A stretch of 64,000 nucleotides of DNA. It comes from Clitoria ternatea (lineage: Eukaryota > Streptophyta > Magnoliopsida > Fabales > Fabaceae). The position numbers were made by a program, and so were the translations under genes. The DNA is taken from assembly GCA_037962975.1 (NCBI GenBank), contig CM075669.1, positions 247,665,351 to 247,729,350 on the forward strand, read 5' to 3'. The notes below the pieces were generated by a model. The model was not told the DNA's origin and ran no database searches. It saw nothing but the letters and a program-made list of their open reading frames with translations. Below, piece by piece: positions 1 to 11,261 of the stretch. Positions within the stretch are counted from its first letter, which is position 1. Each line of letters starts with the position of its first letter.

Positions 1-1886
1 AGGTAATCATTATGTCTTGTCTAGTGGTTCACAATTCACACACAAGAATTAGATTCTGGATTTAGGTGCCACACACCATATATATGCACATAGAGAAATG
101 TTTGAGTCCTTAAGAAGCATAACACCTCTTATGGTCCATTTACCGAATGGACATAAATTACATTCCGCACATTCAGGCACAGTTAAATTGTTTCTAAACT
201 TAATACTGGAAAATGATGTGTCTACCAAAATTCACCTTTAATGCTGTATCTATACATAAGCTTTTGGCACAACATCCATACACTTTGAAATTTAGACAAA
301 ATACATGTGGGATCCAAGATCATACTTCAATGGAGATGATTGGTTTGGTTGAGGCCAAGAATGGTCTGTATGAATTGGAAGTAGAGCTGGGTAAACGGGT
401 CTGGGCCCGTGGGCCAGTCCGTTTAGTCACTCCTTATGCGAGTTGCGGGTCAAAAAAATTGGACCATTTAAAAAGCGGGCTCATAGGTTGGGACCGCAAA
501 ACCCGCGGGTTGAAACAGGTCTGGCCTGCGGGTTCGTGGGCCAACCCGCGGGTCAGGTAAAAATAAAAAATATATCAAAAATAAATTAAAAATAGAAAAA
601 AAACCTAAAAACTCTAACCCTAACTTAAACTCATGTAATTGTATTTTGAGTTTTTAAGACATTGATGATGTTATTATTTATTATCATGCATTTGAAACCT
701 ATTTGTCATGTTTAAGGTTTATATTTGATTAAAAAACTATTAAATTTAAAATTTCATGAGCTTATTTCATGAATCATGATTGGATTTTTTAGATTTTGGA
801 TAATTAAATATGTTAAAGTACATATGTTTTTGGTTTCATAAAAAAATAATGTAGGTCCAACAAATTCAAATGAATAAAAGAGAAGCAAACAAAATATTTC
901 ATAGGCGGGTTGGCCCGCGGGTTTGCGGGTTTGTCACAGGCCCAAAAAAATTGACCCATTTAGAAAGTGGGTTCCGCGGGCTGGCCCGTTGCGGGGCGGG
1001 CTTATGCGGGCCAGCCCGTTACGGGGCGGGTTGGCCTGTATACCCAGCTCTAATTGGAAGTTTCATGTAACAAGTTTGTTGAACAAAGTGGTAAGGTTTT
1101 GAACAATTTGGTTGTAATCCCTAATTCAGCTCTTTGGCATTATAGATTGGGACATTTGCCAGTCCCTAGAATGCAAACTTTTAATTTAATGCATGTTGAT
1201 ATTTGGGGGCCATTGTCCATTCCAGGAATCCATAAGCATAGATATTATCTTACTATCCTTGATGATCATAGCAGGTATATTTGGCTTGTTATGCTAAAAT
1301 TGAAATCAGAAGCAACTAGTGCTTTGTAAAAATTCATTGAAATGGTAGAGACACAGTTTGGGAAAAGGGTTAAAGTAGGAAGGACTGACAATGGTGGAGA
1401 GTTTTTAATGTCCTCCTTCTATAGTTCCATGGGGATTTTTTACCAGAGGAGTTATGTACATACACCTCAGCAGAATAGGAGAGTTGAAAGATGTCATCAA
1501 ACCCTCCTTGGAATGACAAGAGTCCTCCTATTCCACTTACATGCACCAAAACATTTGTGGACCTATGTAGTTGGTCATGCCGCATACTTAATGAATCTAG
1601 TGCCAAACACTGCTTTGGGCAACAAGTCACCTTACTCAGTGCTTTATGGTACTGGAGCATATTTGAAGGAGTTGAAAATCTTTGGCAGCTTGTGTTATGC
1701 CTCCACACTCAAAGAGCATAGAGGAAAGCTAGATCCTATAGGAAGGAAGTGAGTTTTTCTAGGCTATAAATCAGGCACCAAGGGATTTGTGTTACTAGAC
1801 TTTTTCACTAGAAAGGTTTTCATATCTAGAGATGTCCATTTCTTTGAGCATATTCTGCCTTTCAGTTCCACTGCCAACCATAAGCT
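1..1886 (+). pseudogene. copia pol fragment: protease, GAG-pre-integrase, integrase
   Basis: The protease motif appears at 53-90 as ILDLGATHHIYAHR; the family normally has D-S-G, so the serine next to the catalytic Asp is replaced by Leu. After a frame change near 210, a GAG-pre-integrase stretch (215-381, continuing at 1061) has the usual NGLYEL and ALWHYRLGH signatures. The integrase core follows: D in HVDIWGP (about 1186-1206), D in RTDNGGEF (about 1380-1404), and E in a changed motif, NRRVERCHQ, where the family has NGVVER. In-frame stops at about 1327 and 1750 and the downstream insertion make it non-functional. The region after 1750 still reads as integrase C-terminus (FLGYKSGTKGF) up to the Tekay insertion. 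Confidence 0.88.
382..1052. mobile_element. non-autonomous hAT-type DNA transposon (671 bp)
   Basis: The ends are inverted repeats: the left end starts TAGAGCTGGGTA and the right end finishes TACCCAGCTCTA, a perfect 12-bp match continuing imperfectly inward. The element is flanked by an exact 8-bp direct repeat, ATTGGAAG, at 374-381 and 1053-1060, the duplication length of the hAT superfamily. The subterminal 150-200 bp on each side are rich in GCGGG/CCCGC motifs such as GGCCCGCGGG, while the centre (560-870) is very AT-rich. No transposase can be seen, so it needs a transposase in trans. It interrupts the copia GAG-pre-integrase coding stretch. Confidence 0.93.
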
Positions 1887-2392
1887 TGTAACATCCCTGA
1901 TGTTTTAATGAGAATTATAAGAAATGGGAAATGTTAGTAAATGTTTTAGAAGTTTTATTTAATATTTGTTCTGTCCGAGCCAAAGACTGGAAAAGCCGGT
2001 GTCGAGATCAGAAGAGCGGACAGGGCCAGGAGGTTTGGTCTGAACCGTTGTGAGGAGAGCGCCTCACACGGAGTCATAGCCCGGATTAACCTCATAATGA
2101 CTAAAACAACAGATGTAAGTAACCAAGAGGTGAGCACGGATGAGGTATCCAATCCCTCAGGTTGTAGCTCGGATTTCCGAGGTATGAACACTAAGCTAGA
2201 ACGCCGGGGGGCCGATATTTATATTGGGCCTATACTCTTGCGAAGTATTAGAGAATTGTGAATAATTAAACGTTGAGGGAATAAATAAGTGTAATTGATT
2301 TGATAACTATGCAATAGTTTAATATAGTGAAATTGATTGAATTTAGTAAGAATACAAATAAAATAAAGGAAAAGACGATCTTGCCCATGAGC

Positions 2393-2408
2393 TATATATA
2401 TATATAAG
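2393..2408 (+). promoter_or_regulatory. TATA box of Tekay LTR promoter
   Basis: CTATATATATATATAAGG lies about 510 bp into the LTR, ahead of a pyrimidine-rich CTCTTCCTTCCCTC stretch that would suit a transcription start. The 3' LTR has the same motif near 9378-9391 with one fewer TA unit. Confidence 0.6.
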
Positions 2409-3889
2409 GAAATTCTCTTCCTTCCCTCTTCATTATTTACAAGCTACCTTTGCTGTTGGTCTGTTTCTTCACTTTCATTTTTCTCCTCTCTTAACGCTGA
2501 TTTGCATGCGCTGGAAAGGGACTCCATTTGTGTCCAAACTTCAATTTATTCCCATTCCTGTGATCGAGGCTTCAAGGTGAGTCTACTGATCCGTTCCAAT
2601 TGTGATTCCCTTATTCCTTTTATTCTTTGGCGGTTTAAAGCCATGCATGGCTATATTCGATGTTGTTCTCCACTCCTCTGGTGAGTGTAAGCCCAGATAC
2701 TGTCCATGAACTAAGGGCGTTGAAGTGACGAGCTGTACTTTATGATCCGTAGGTAGTAGGTCAAGCAACGGAAGACTGAGTGACGGAGTTGAGACTGCGA
2801 AACCAGTGCTCAGAGGAAGGAATCGACACAGAGAGCAGATCATCGAAGCGTGGAACCAAAGTAAGGGGGGTGTTCGGGTTATAATTAATTAGAATAGGAC
2901 TCGCTTCTTATATAGGCCCTTGAAGTAATGTAAACAGGTTAAGGAAAATGTTGCTAAACGTAGTTGTGTGTTTATGCTTGTGCATGTGTGACTGAGTACA
3001 TTAATTAGTGGAGGATCGGATGTGGATGAGTTTATCATGTTATGATCTTGTGATATCTAATGTGAAATGATCAGTGTTATGTGACGTCGGGTTAGCAAGC
3101 AGGTTACCCAAGTGAGGAGGAATTGATATTATTATGTGAAAGATAAACTGTTGAATGATTATGTGGTGTGGGATGGCCGACGGTATATGATAGCCCCTCA
3201 TTTCTGACTCCCGTGGTTTTCGTGCCCAGTTGAGCTACCCAGTGGTCAAGTAGGACCCAGTGGTCGAGGTAGAGAGTCAAGCAGGACTCGGTGAACCAAG
3301 TAGGGTTCACGGGGTGTCAAGTAGGACCCCCAGCTGAAGGCCAATCCTTTAGTATCCGGATACTAGGAGTCAGATTATATGAGAGTCAGTTGTGATTGTG
3401 ATGAATGTGATGGAATTGTATGGTTGGTTTAATATAGTTACTGTATGTAATACACTATGTTTCGATATGCTTACTTACAAGTGATGTTTGGTGTGTATGT
3501 ATAAATATGCATGTATATTTGTTAAGTTCCATTCTATATTAATTATAATGCCAAACACTCACCCTTGCCTTTTTTTTAGTAACCAGAGACAGGGAGGGGG
3601 AAGGAGCCATGGAGTTGCGCCAAGGGGGAGAACGGTGCCAGGGTCCGAGTGACTTTGAGTGACTCTCTATAGAGTTATATAGATGTATAAGAACTTCCGA
3701 GTAGTACTAATTAGTTGTGTTTAATTAAGACCGGACGAATGCAAATCTATATTTTAAAATACATTACTGTCATTTACATATGTTGTTGTGGTAGCTATGA
3801 CAATCCTTTGATTAACAGAATCATTTTTAGGGTGAGACTTGCGGAAGTCCGTCTGCATGTCTTGTCTAATCCGGTGTGTGAAAGGTATT

Positions 3890-3968
3890 CGCTCAAGCGA
3901 ATAGAAACCTCGTTTAAGTGAGAGTCCGGAATCTCGCTTAGACGAGTAGGGGCCTCGCTCAAGCGAGA
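3890..3968. repeat. tandem imperfect palindromes in Tekay LTR
   Basis: Four 11-14-bp near-palindromes of the form CTCGCTNAAGCGAG follow one another at about 22-24-bp spacing: around 3890-3900, 3909-3921, 3932-3945 and 3954-3968. The same block is conserved in the 3' LTR (about 10874-10952) with two substitutions. Function unknown. Confidence 0.75.
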
Positions 3969-4194
3969 AACCCTGATTCCCTTTCTTCCATCCGTTGTGC
4001 TTAAATTGACTTGCTTTTCTTTTCTAGACCTTATTTAATTAATCTAACTGTGACTGCTGTCACTTGAATAAGTCAGTAAAAATAAATGCTTTTTCACTAA
4101 ATATCGATTAAGTTTCAAGAAAAGGAAAAATTTATCGTAGGATGTAATCGTTTGAATAAAAAATAAATGCAAAAATAACCTAGGATGTTACACT

Positions 4195-4206
4195 TGGTAT
4201 CAGAGC
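4195..4206 (+). promoter_or_regulatory. primer binding site (tRNA-iMet type)
   Basis: TGGTATCAGAGC begins three bases after the 5' LTR and is the complement of the 3' end of plant initiator tRNA-Met, the usual minus-strand primer of chromoviruses. Confidence 0.9.
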
Positions 4207-4421
4207 GGTTCTTTCTAGAGTCGGTGTATGGGCCGATCTAGTGATTGTGATAGCCTTATGAATATTGATTGTATTTCGTTGTATTGAGATTGTGTGTGGC
4301 CTGGCATCGTTCCCTTGGCACTCCACTGGCGTAGTATTCTATGAATATAAGGTAAATTTACGATCCCCTGACTGATCTTGGTTATTAATGGTGATGTGTT
4401 TGCTCATTGTAGAATTACTAA

Positions 4422-7400
4422 ATGGCCGGAAAGACTAGTTTTGGGGGAAGAGATGATTTCTTCTCTAGATTTACTCAGCTGATGAGTAGGACCGAGTCCG
4501 GTCCCACTCTGGATAAATTCCTGAAAAGGAATCCTCCGACTTACAAAGGGGGACATGACTATGACGGGGCATACATCTGGATCAGGGATATCGAGCAGGT
4601 TTTTGAATATTTTGAGTGCTCTGAAGAGCAAAAGGTTTTATTTGCTACTTACCAACTAAAGGAAGAGGCTAGAGTATGGTGGTCCCGAGTGAAGGTGCAG
4701 ATGAACGCAGCCAATGAGCCGTTGGTATGGGCGAATTTCCGAAGGAGGTTCCTTGTTAAATACTTCCCAGACAACTACAAAATTTGGAAAGAAATGGAAT
4801 TCCTGAAGTTGGAGCAAGACCGGATGTCTGTAGCCGAGTACACCAGCAAGTTTGACGAGCTGTGTGATTTTTACTATCCTTTCTCGTTAGAAGGGACTGA
4901 AGGTAGCAAATGCGCCAAATACGAAGCTGGACTACGGATTGAGCTCCGTAGTGTAATCGTACCAATGGAGATTAGGGACTACCCAACCCTGGTGAACAAA
5001 GCAAGACTGACTGAAGAGGTGCAGTTACAAAGGACGTCCCAGCCGAGAGATAAAACGCCACTGAAGGCAAAAGGATTCAACTTCAAGAGGATGAGTCAAT
5101 TCTTCCGAGGTGGCAAGTCTTCTGCTACCTCCTCATCCTCTTCCGGTCGGGGTTCCACTGGTCGATCGGGTAATCCTTCTGGTAATCGTACCTGCTACAA
5201 TTGTGGTCAGGAAGGTCACATTGCCAAACATTGCCAAGCCAATCAGATTGTGTGCTTCCAATGCGGACAACCAGGGCACCTCAGGCCCGATTGCCCTCAG
5301 AGGCAACAGCAGGGCAGGACGGATAACCGAACTAACTCTTCTGGGACCTGGGGTTCCAACTTTTCGAGGGGAGGTCGGAATGGAGCTGGTAGAGGGAACC
5401 AACAATCGGGAAGATATAATGCCCAATCTAGCGATGCCCAGAACGCCATGACCGGGCGTGTATTTGCATTTGATGCTTCAGAAGCTACGAGGAATGACAA
5501 TTTGGTACAAGGTAAGTGCCTCATCTGTGGTTATCTGGTTGATGTAATTTATGATTCAGGTGCCACCCATTCCTTTATTTTGGAAAGTTGTGTGCGACGG
5601 CTTGGTCTGCCAATCAGTTTAATGGAGAACGCTCTTATTGTTTCCACTCCAACTGGTTCCACTTTCCGTGCAACTACAGTGTGTAGAGAATTGCCGATGC
5701 AAATCGAAGCCCGTACTTTTCGAGTAAATTTTATCTGTATGCCATTGAAGGACTTAGATGTTATTCTGGGTCTCGATTGGCTTGCTGCTAATCATGTGTT
5801 GGTCGACTGTTATCGGAAGAATATTGTTTTCTCTCAGGAACTTGACATGAAGAACGGGGTGAGCGATGTCCTAACCACGTATGTTGTTTTATTCGCTTCG
5901 GAGGGTCGGCATAACCTCCTGCTAAATGATATTCCAATTGTTTGTGAATATCCTGACGTTTTTCCGGAAGAAATTCTGGAGCTACCTCCCAGTCGGGAGA
6001 TTGATTTCTCTATTGACTTGATTCCCGGGGCAGAACCTGTGTCTCAAGCGCCATATAGAATGTCTTCAGTGGAATTAACCGAAGTGAAGAAACAAGTAAA
6101 CGAATTACTAGAAAAGGGCTTTATCCGACCCAGTGCCTCACCCTGGGGCGCTCCGGTGTTATTGGTAAAGAAGAAGGACGGTAGTATGCGAATGTGCATT
6201 GATTACCGATAGCTGAACAAACTGACAATCAAAAATAAATATCCACTACCTCGGATTAACGATTTACTGGACCAGTTGCGAAGCGCTGTTGTGTTCTCTA
6301 AGATCGACTTGAGGTCGGGATACCACCAGATCCGAGTGAGGTCGGAGGATATCCCAAAGACAGCATTTCGGACTCGATATGGGCACTTCGAGTACGTAGT
6401 AATGCCTTTTGGAGTAACGAACGCTCCTGCCATTTTTATGGACTATATGAATCGGACTTTTCAACCGTACTTGGACCAGTTTGTGGTAGTATTCATTGAT
6501 GATATTTTGGTATATTCGAGGTCGGACGAGGAGCATGCTCAACATCTTCGACTTGTTTTACAAGTACTTCAAGAGAAGAAGTTGTACGCTAAACTATCTA
6601 AGTGCGATTTCTGGGGGAGTAGTGTACAATTCTTGGGGCATATAATTTCCCAAGAGGGAATCTCAGTTGATCCGACAAAAATTGAGGCGGTTATGGCTTG
6701 GGAGAGGTCGAAGTCAATAACTGAAATCAGGAGTTTCCTCGGATTAGCTGTGTACTATCGACGCTTCATTGAGGGGTTCTCTCGGATAGCACTTCCTCTG
6801 ACTCGGTTAACAAGGAAAGGAAACCCCTTCGTGTGGTCGGAGAAGTGTGAGTTAAGCTTCCAAACTCTTAAGCGATGTTTAACGACTACCCCTGTGCTTG
6901 CACTGCCCGATGTAACACAGGAATTTGAAGTATATTGTGATGCATCCAAATTTGGATTGGGGTGTGTGTTGATGCAAGCTGATCGGGCAATTGCTTATGC
7001 TTCGAGGCAATTGAGGCCACATGAGGAGAATTACCCGACTCATGATCTGGAACTTGCAGCAGTGGTGTACGCACTGAAGATTTGGCGTCATTATCTGTAT
7101 GGGGCTCGCTTTGTAGTATTCAGTGATCACAAGAGCCTAAAGTACTTGTTTGATCAAAAAAAGCTAAATATGAGACAGAGGCGATGGGTGGAGTATTTAA
7201 AGGATTATGACTTCGATTTAAAGTATCACCCAGGCAAAGCGAATGTTGTGGCAGATGCACTAAGTAGGAAGGTACTGCATGTGGCTTACCTGATGGGTAG
7301 AGAACAGGAATTGCTGGAAAGCTTTAGAGATATGAATGTTGGAGTTGTTATGGACGCACCAAACCGAATGACAATCGGAATGTTAAAAATCTCCAACGAA

Positions 7401-8837
7401 TTTCTGGAGTCGATGGTAGCTGCACAGAAAGACGATAAAGAGTTACTGAGGCTGATTGATACTCAGACCCAAGGCAAAAATGTGGAGATAACTCAGGGTA
7501 ATGATGGTATATGGAGATTCAGGAATCGAGTGGTGGTACCTGCACATGGAGGCTTCAGGCAGGCGGTGCTAGCAGAAGCACACAAGAGCTCTCTGAGTAT
7601 ACATCCGGGAGTGACAAAAATGTATCATGACTTAAAAAAGGAATTCTGGTGGCCAAGCATGAAGAAGGCAATAATCGAGTATGTGAAATCCTGTGTGATA
7701 TGCCAGAAGTGCAAGGTTGAGCACCAACGACCTCCAGGTTTGCTTCGACCTCCAGAAATTTCGATCTGGAAGTGGGAAGGTATCACCATGGACTTCGTAT
7801 CCGGACTACCCCGCACTCAAACCGGATGCAACGCGATTTGGGTGATTGTTGATCGACTAACCAAAAGTGCGCATTTTCTGGCAATAAATATGAAGTGGTC
7901 GCTAGATCGATTAGCTAAGTTGTACGTTACGGAAGTTGTACGACTGCATGGTGTGCCCTCAAGCATTATCTCCGATCGGGATCCCCGATTCACTTCAAGG
8001 TTTTGGGGGAGTTTGCAACAACAACTGGGTACTGAGCTCAAATTGAGCTCAGCCTACCATCCCCAGACCGATGGCCAATCAGAACGGACTATACAGACTC
8101 TTGAAGATATGTTAAGGGCACGTGTACTGGAACAGGGCAGATCATGGGATAAATACTTGCCCTTGGTAGAGTTTGCATATAATAATAGTTACCATAGCAG
8201 CATTGGGATGGCTCCATATGAAGCTCTTTATGGTCGGAAATGTCGTACTCCATTATGTTGGAATGAGAACGACGATACCCTTCATCTGGGGCCTGAGATG
8301 ATTCAAGAGATGAATGAGCAAATCGCTTTAATCCGAGAGAAGATAAAAATTGCCCAAGACCGTCAAAAGAGCTATTATGACAATCGGCATAGACCCCTTG
8401 AATTCCAAGTGGGTGATTGGGTGTTCCTAAGGATTTCACTGACTAAGGGTGTAGGTCGAATTTTGAAGAGCCAAAAGCTTAATCCGAAGTATATTGGACC
8501 ATACCAAATACTAGAACGGATTGGTGAAGTCGCTTATCGACTGGATCTTCCCCAATCGTTGACTAACATTCACAACGTGTTCCACGTATCGCAACTTCGA
8601 GCTTACATTCCGTGTGATACCATGATTGTACCGAGTGACTCCATTGAAGTGAAGGAGAACTTGACGGTGGAGGCGGTACCGATCGGCATTGAAGAGCATC
8701 AAACCAAACGGTTAAGGAACAAGGAGGTACCGCTGGTGAAGGTGAAGTGGCAGAATTTACATTGGATAAACTACACTTGGGAGTTAGAATCTGATATGAG
8801 ACGAATGTACCCTCATCTTTTTCAACCGGAACACTGA
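4422..8837 (+). CDS. Tekay gag-pol polyprotein with chromodomain; one internal stop
   Basis: This is a single frame of 1471 codons plus terminator, open except for a TAG at 6210-6212 just after the RT motif CIDYR. In order: retrotransposon gag (about residues 50-210), two CCHC zinc knuckles (from Cys258 and Cys278), protease with DSG at 378, RT with IDD at 693-694, RNase H (CDAS, Asp840), an integrase zinc-binding region, an integrase catalytic triad with exact D-35-E spacing (GAC at 7791, GAT at 7974, GAA at 8082), and a chromodomain in roughly the last 55 residues. The polyprotein supplies capsid, maturation, cDNA synthesis and integration. In this family the chromodomain targets integration to heterochromatin. 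The start ATGGCCGG at 4422 is the first ATG in frame after the leader. The lone stop suggests recent inactivation. Confidence 0.93.
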
Positions 8838-8860
8838 TTTCGGGGACGAAATCTCCTTTT

Positions 8861-8872
8861 AGGGGGGGTGGA
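8861..8872 (+). promoter_or_regulatory. polypurine tract of Tekay element
   Basis: AGGGGGGGTGGA directly abuts the 3' LTR start TGTAACATCC, 24 bp after the gag-pol stop codon. It primes plus-strand DNA synthesis. Confidence 0.88.
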
Positions 8873-11176
8873 TGTAACATCCCTGATGTTTTAATGAGAA
8901 TTATAAGAAATGGGAAATGTTAGTAAATGTTTTAGAAGTTTTATTTAATATTTGTTCTGTCCGAGCCAAAGACTGGAAAAGCCGGTGTCGAGATCAGAAG
9001 AGCGGACAGGGCCAGGAGGTTTGGTCTGAACCGTTGTGAGGAGAGCGCCTCACACGGAGTCATAGCCCGGATTAACCTCATAATGACTAAAACAATGGAT
9101 GTAAGTATCCAAGAGGTGAGCACGGATGAGGTATCCGATCTCTCAGGTTGTAGCTCGGATTTCCGAGGTATGAACACTAAGCTAGAACGCCGGGGGGCCG
9201 ATATTTATATTGGGCCTATACTCTTATGAAGTATTAGAGAATTGTGAATAATTAAACGTTGAGGGAATAAATAAGTGTAATTGATTTGATAACTATGCAA
9301 TAGTTTAATATAGTGAAATTGATTGAATTTAGTAAGAATACAAATAAAATAAAGGAAAAGACGATCTTGCCCATGAGCTATATATATATAAGGAAATTCT
9401 CTTCCTTCCCTCTTCATTATTTACAAGCTACCTTTGCTGTTGGTCTGTTTCTTCACTTTCGTTTTTCTCCTCTCTTAACGCTGATTTGCATGCGCTGGAA
9501 AGGGACTCCATTTGTGTCCAAACTTCAATTTATTCCCATTCCTGTGATCGAGGCTTCAAGGTGAGTCTACTGATCCGTTCCAATTGTGATTCCCTTATTC
9601 CTTTTATTCTTTGGCGGTTTAAAGCCATGCATGGCTATATTCGATGCTGTTCTCCACTCCTCTGGTGAGTGTGAGCCCAGATACTGTCCATGAACTAAGG
9701 GCGTTGAAGTGACGAGCTGTACTTTATGATCCGTAGGTAGTAGGTCAAGCAATGGAAGACTGAGTGACGGAGTTGAGACTGCGAAACCAGTGCTCAGAGG
9801 AAGGAATCGACACAGAGAGCAGATCATCGAAGCGTGGAACCAAAGTAAGGGGGGTGTTCGGGTTATAATTAATTAGAATAGGACTCGCTTCTTATATAGG
9901 CCCTTGAAGTAATGTAAACAGGTTAAGGAAAATGTTGCTAAACGTAGTTGTGTGTTTATGCTTGTGCATGTGTGACTGAGTACATTAATTAGTGGAGGAT
10001 CGGATGTGGATGAGTTTATCATGTTATGATCTTGTGATATCTAATGTGAAATGATCAGTGTTATGTGACGTCGGGTTAGCAAGCAGGTTACCCGAGTGAG
10101 GAGGAATTGATATTATTATGTGAAAGATAAACTGTTGAATGATTATGTGGTGTGGGATGGCCGACGGTATATGATAGCCCCTCATTTCTGGCTCCCGTGG
10201 TTTTCGTGCCCAGTTGAGCTACCCAGTGGTCAAGTAGGACCCAGTGGTCGAGGTGGAGAGTCAAGCAGGACTCGGTGAACCAAGCAGGGTTCACGGGGTG
10301 TCAAGTAGGACCCCCAGCTGAAGGCCAATCCTTTAGTATCCGGATACTAGGAGTCAGATTATATGAGAGTCAGTTGTGATTGTGATGAATGTGATGGAAT
10401 TGTATGGTTGGTTTAATATAGTTACTGTATGTAATACACTATGTTTCGGTATTCTTACTTACAAGTGATGTTTGATGTGTATGTATAAATATGCATGTAT
10501 ATTTGTTAAGTTCCATTCTATATTAATTACAATGCCAAACACTCACCCTTGCCTTTTTTTTAGTAACCAGAGACAGGGAGGGGGAAGGAGCCATGGAGTT
10601 GCGCCAAGGGGGAGAACGGTGCCAGGGTCCGAGTGACTTTGAGTGACTCTCTATAGAGTTATATAGATGTATAAGAACTTCCGAGTAGTACTAATTAGTT
10701 GTGTTTAATTAAGACCGGACGAATGCAAATCTATATTTTAAAATACATTACTGTCATTTACATATGTTGTTGTGGTAGCTATGACAATCCTTTGATTAAC
10801 AGAATCATTTTTAGGGTGAGACTTGTGGAAGTCCGTCTGCATGTCTTGTCTAATCCGGTGTGTGAAAGGTATTCGCTCAAGCGAATAGAAACCTCGTTTA
10901 AGTGAGAGTTCGGAATCTCGCTTAGACGAGTAGGGGCCTCGCTCAAGCGAGAAGCCCTGATTCCCTTTCTCCTATCCGTTGTGCTTAAATTGACTTGCTT
11001 TTCTTTTCTAGACCTTATTTAATTAATCTAACTGTGACTGCTGTCACTTGAATAAGTCAGTAAAAATAAATGCTTTTTCACTAAATATCGATTAAGTTTC
11101 AAGAAAAGGAAAAATTTATCGTAGGATGTAATCGTTTGAATAAAAAATAAATACAAAAATAACCTAGGATGTTACA
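8873..11176 (+). repeat. 3' LTR of the Tekay chromovirus (2304 bp)
   Basis: Near-identical copy of 1887-4192, ending GGATGTTACA and followed by the TAAGCT duplication and resumed copia sequence. Transitions outnumber transversions among the differences, as expected from methyl-cytosine deamination. Confidence 0.96.
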
Positions 11177-11261
11177 TAAGCTTGCCTCACCAACTTATAC
11201 GTGCATTGATCCTCTCAACTCACCAGATCCAGTTCCCTCATTAGAGTCAACACCTACTCCC

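Larger units (their letters stand above)
1887..4192 (+). repeat. 5' LTR of the Tekay chromovirus (2306 bp)
   Basis: The LTR starts TGTAACATCC and ends GGATGTTACA, a perfect 10-bp terminal inverted repeat. It is immediately followed by the PBS. It matches the 3' LTR almost base for base; the main indel is one extra TA unit in the TATA region. There are short reading frames of under 90 codons but none resembles a gene. Confidence 0.96.
1887..11176 (+). mobile_element. full-length Ty3 chromovirus, Tekay/Del-like (9.29 kb)
   Basis: Two nearly identical LTRs (1887-4192 and 8873-11176) flank one gag-pol reading frame that ends in a chromodomain. The ends are TGTAACATCC...GGATGTTACA. A 6-bp direct repeat, TAAGCT, lies at 1881-1886 and 11177-11182 (5 bp if one base matches by chance). 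A tRNA-iMet-type PBS and a purine-rich PPT are present. I counted roughly 25 LTR-LTR differences by eye over 2.3 kb, mostly C/T and G/A transitions, so the insertion is recent. Long LTRs, a single ORF and a C-terminal chromodomain fit the Tekay (Del) lineage. Confidence 0.95.

Noticed and set aside
4195..4206. tRNA-like match
   Set aside because: Only the 12-nt PBS complement of a tRNA 3' end. No tRNA fold around it. The same holds at 23597 and 46640.
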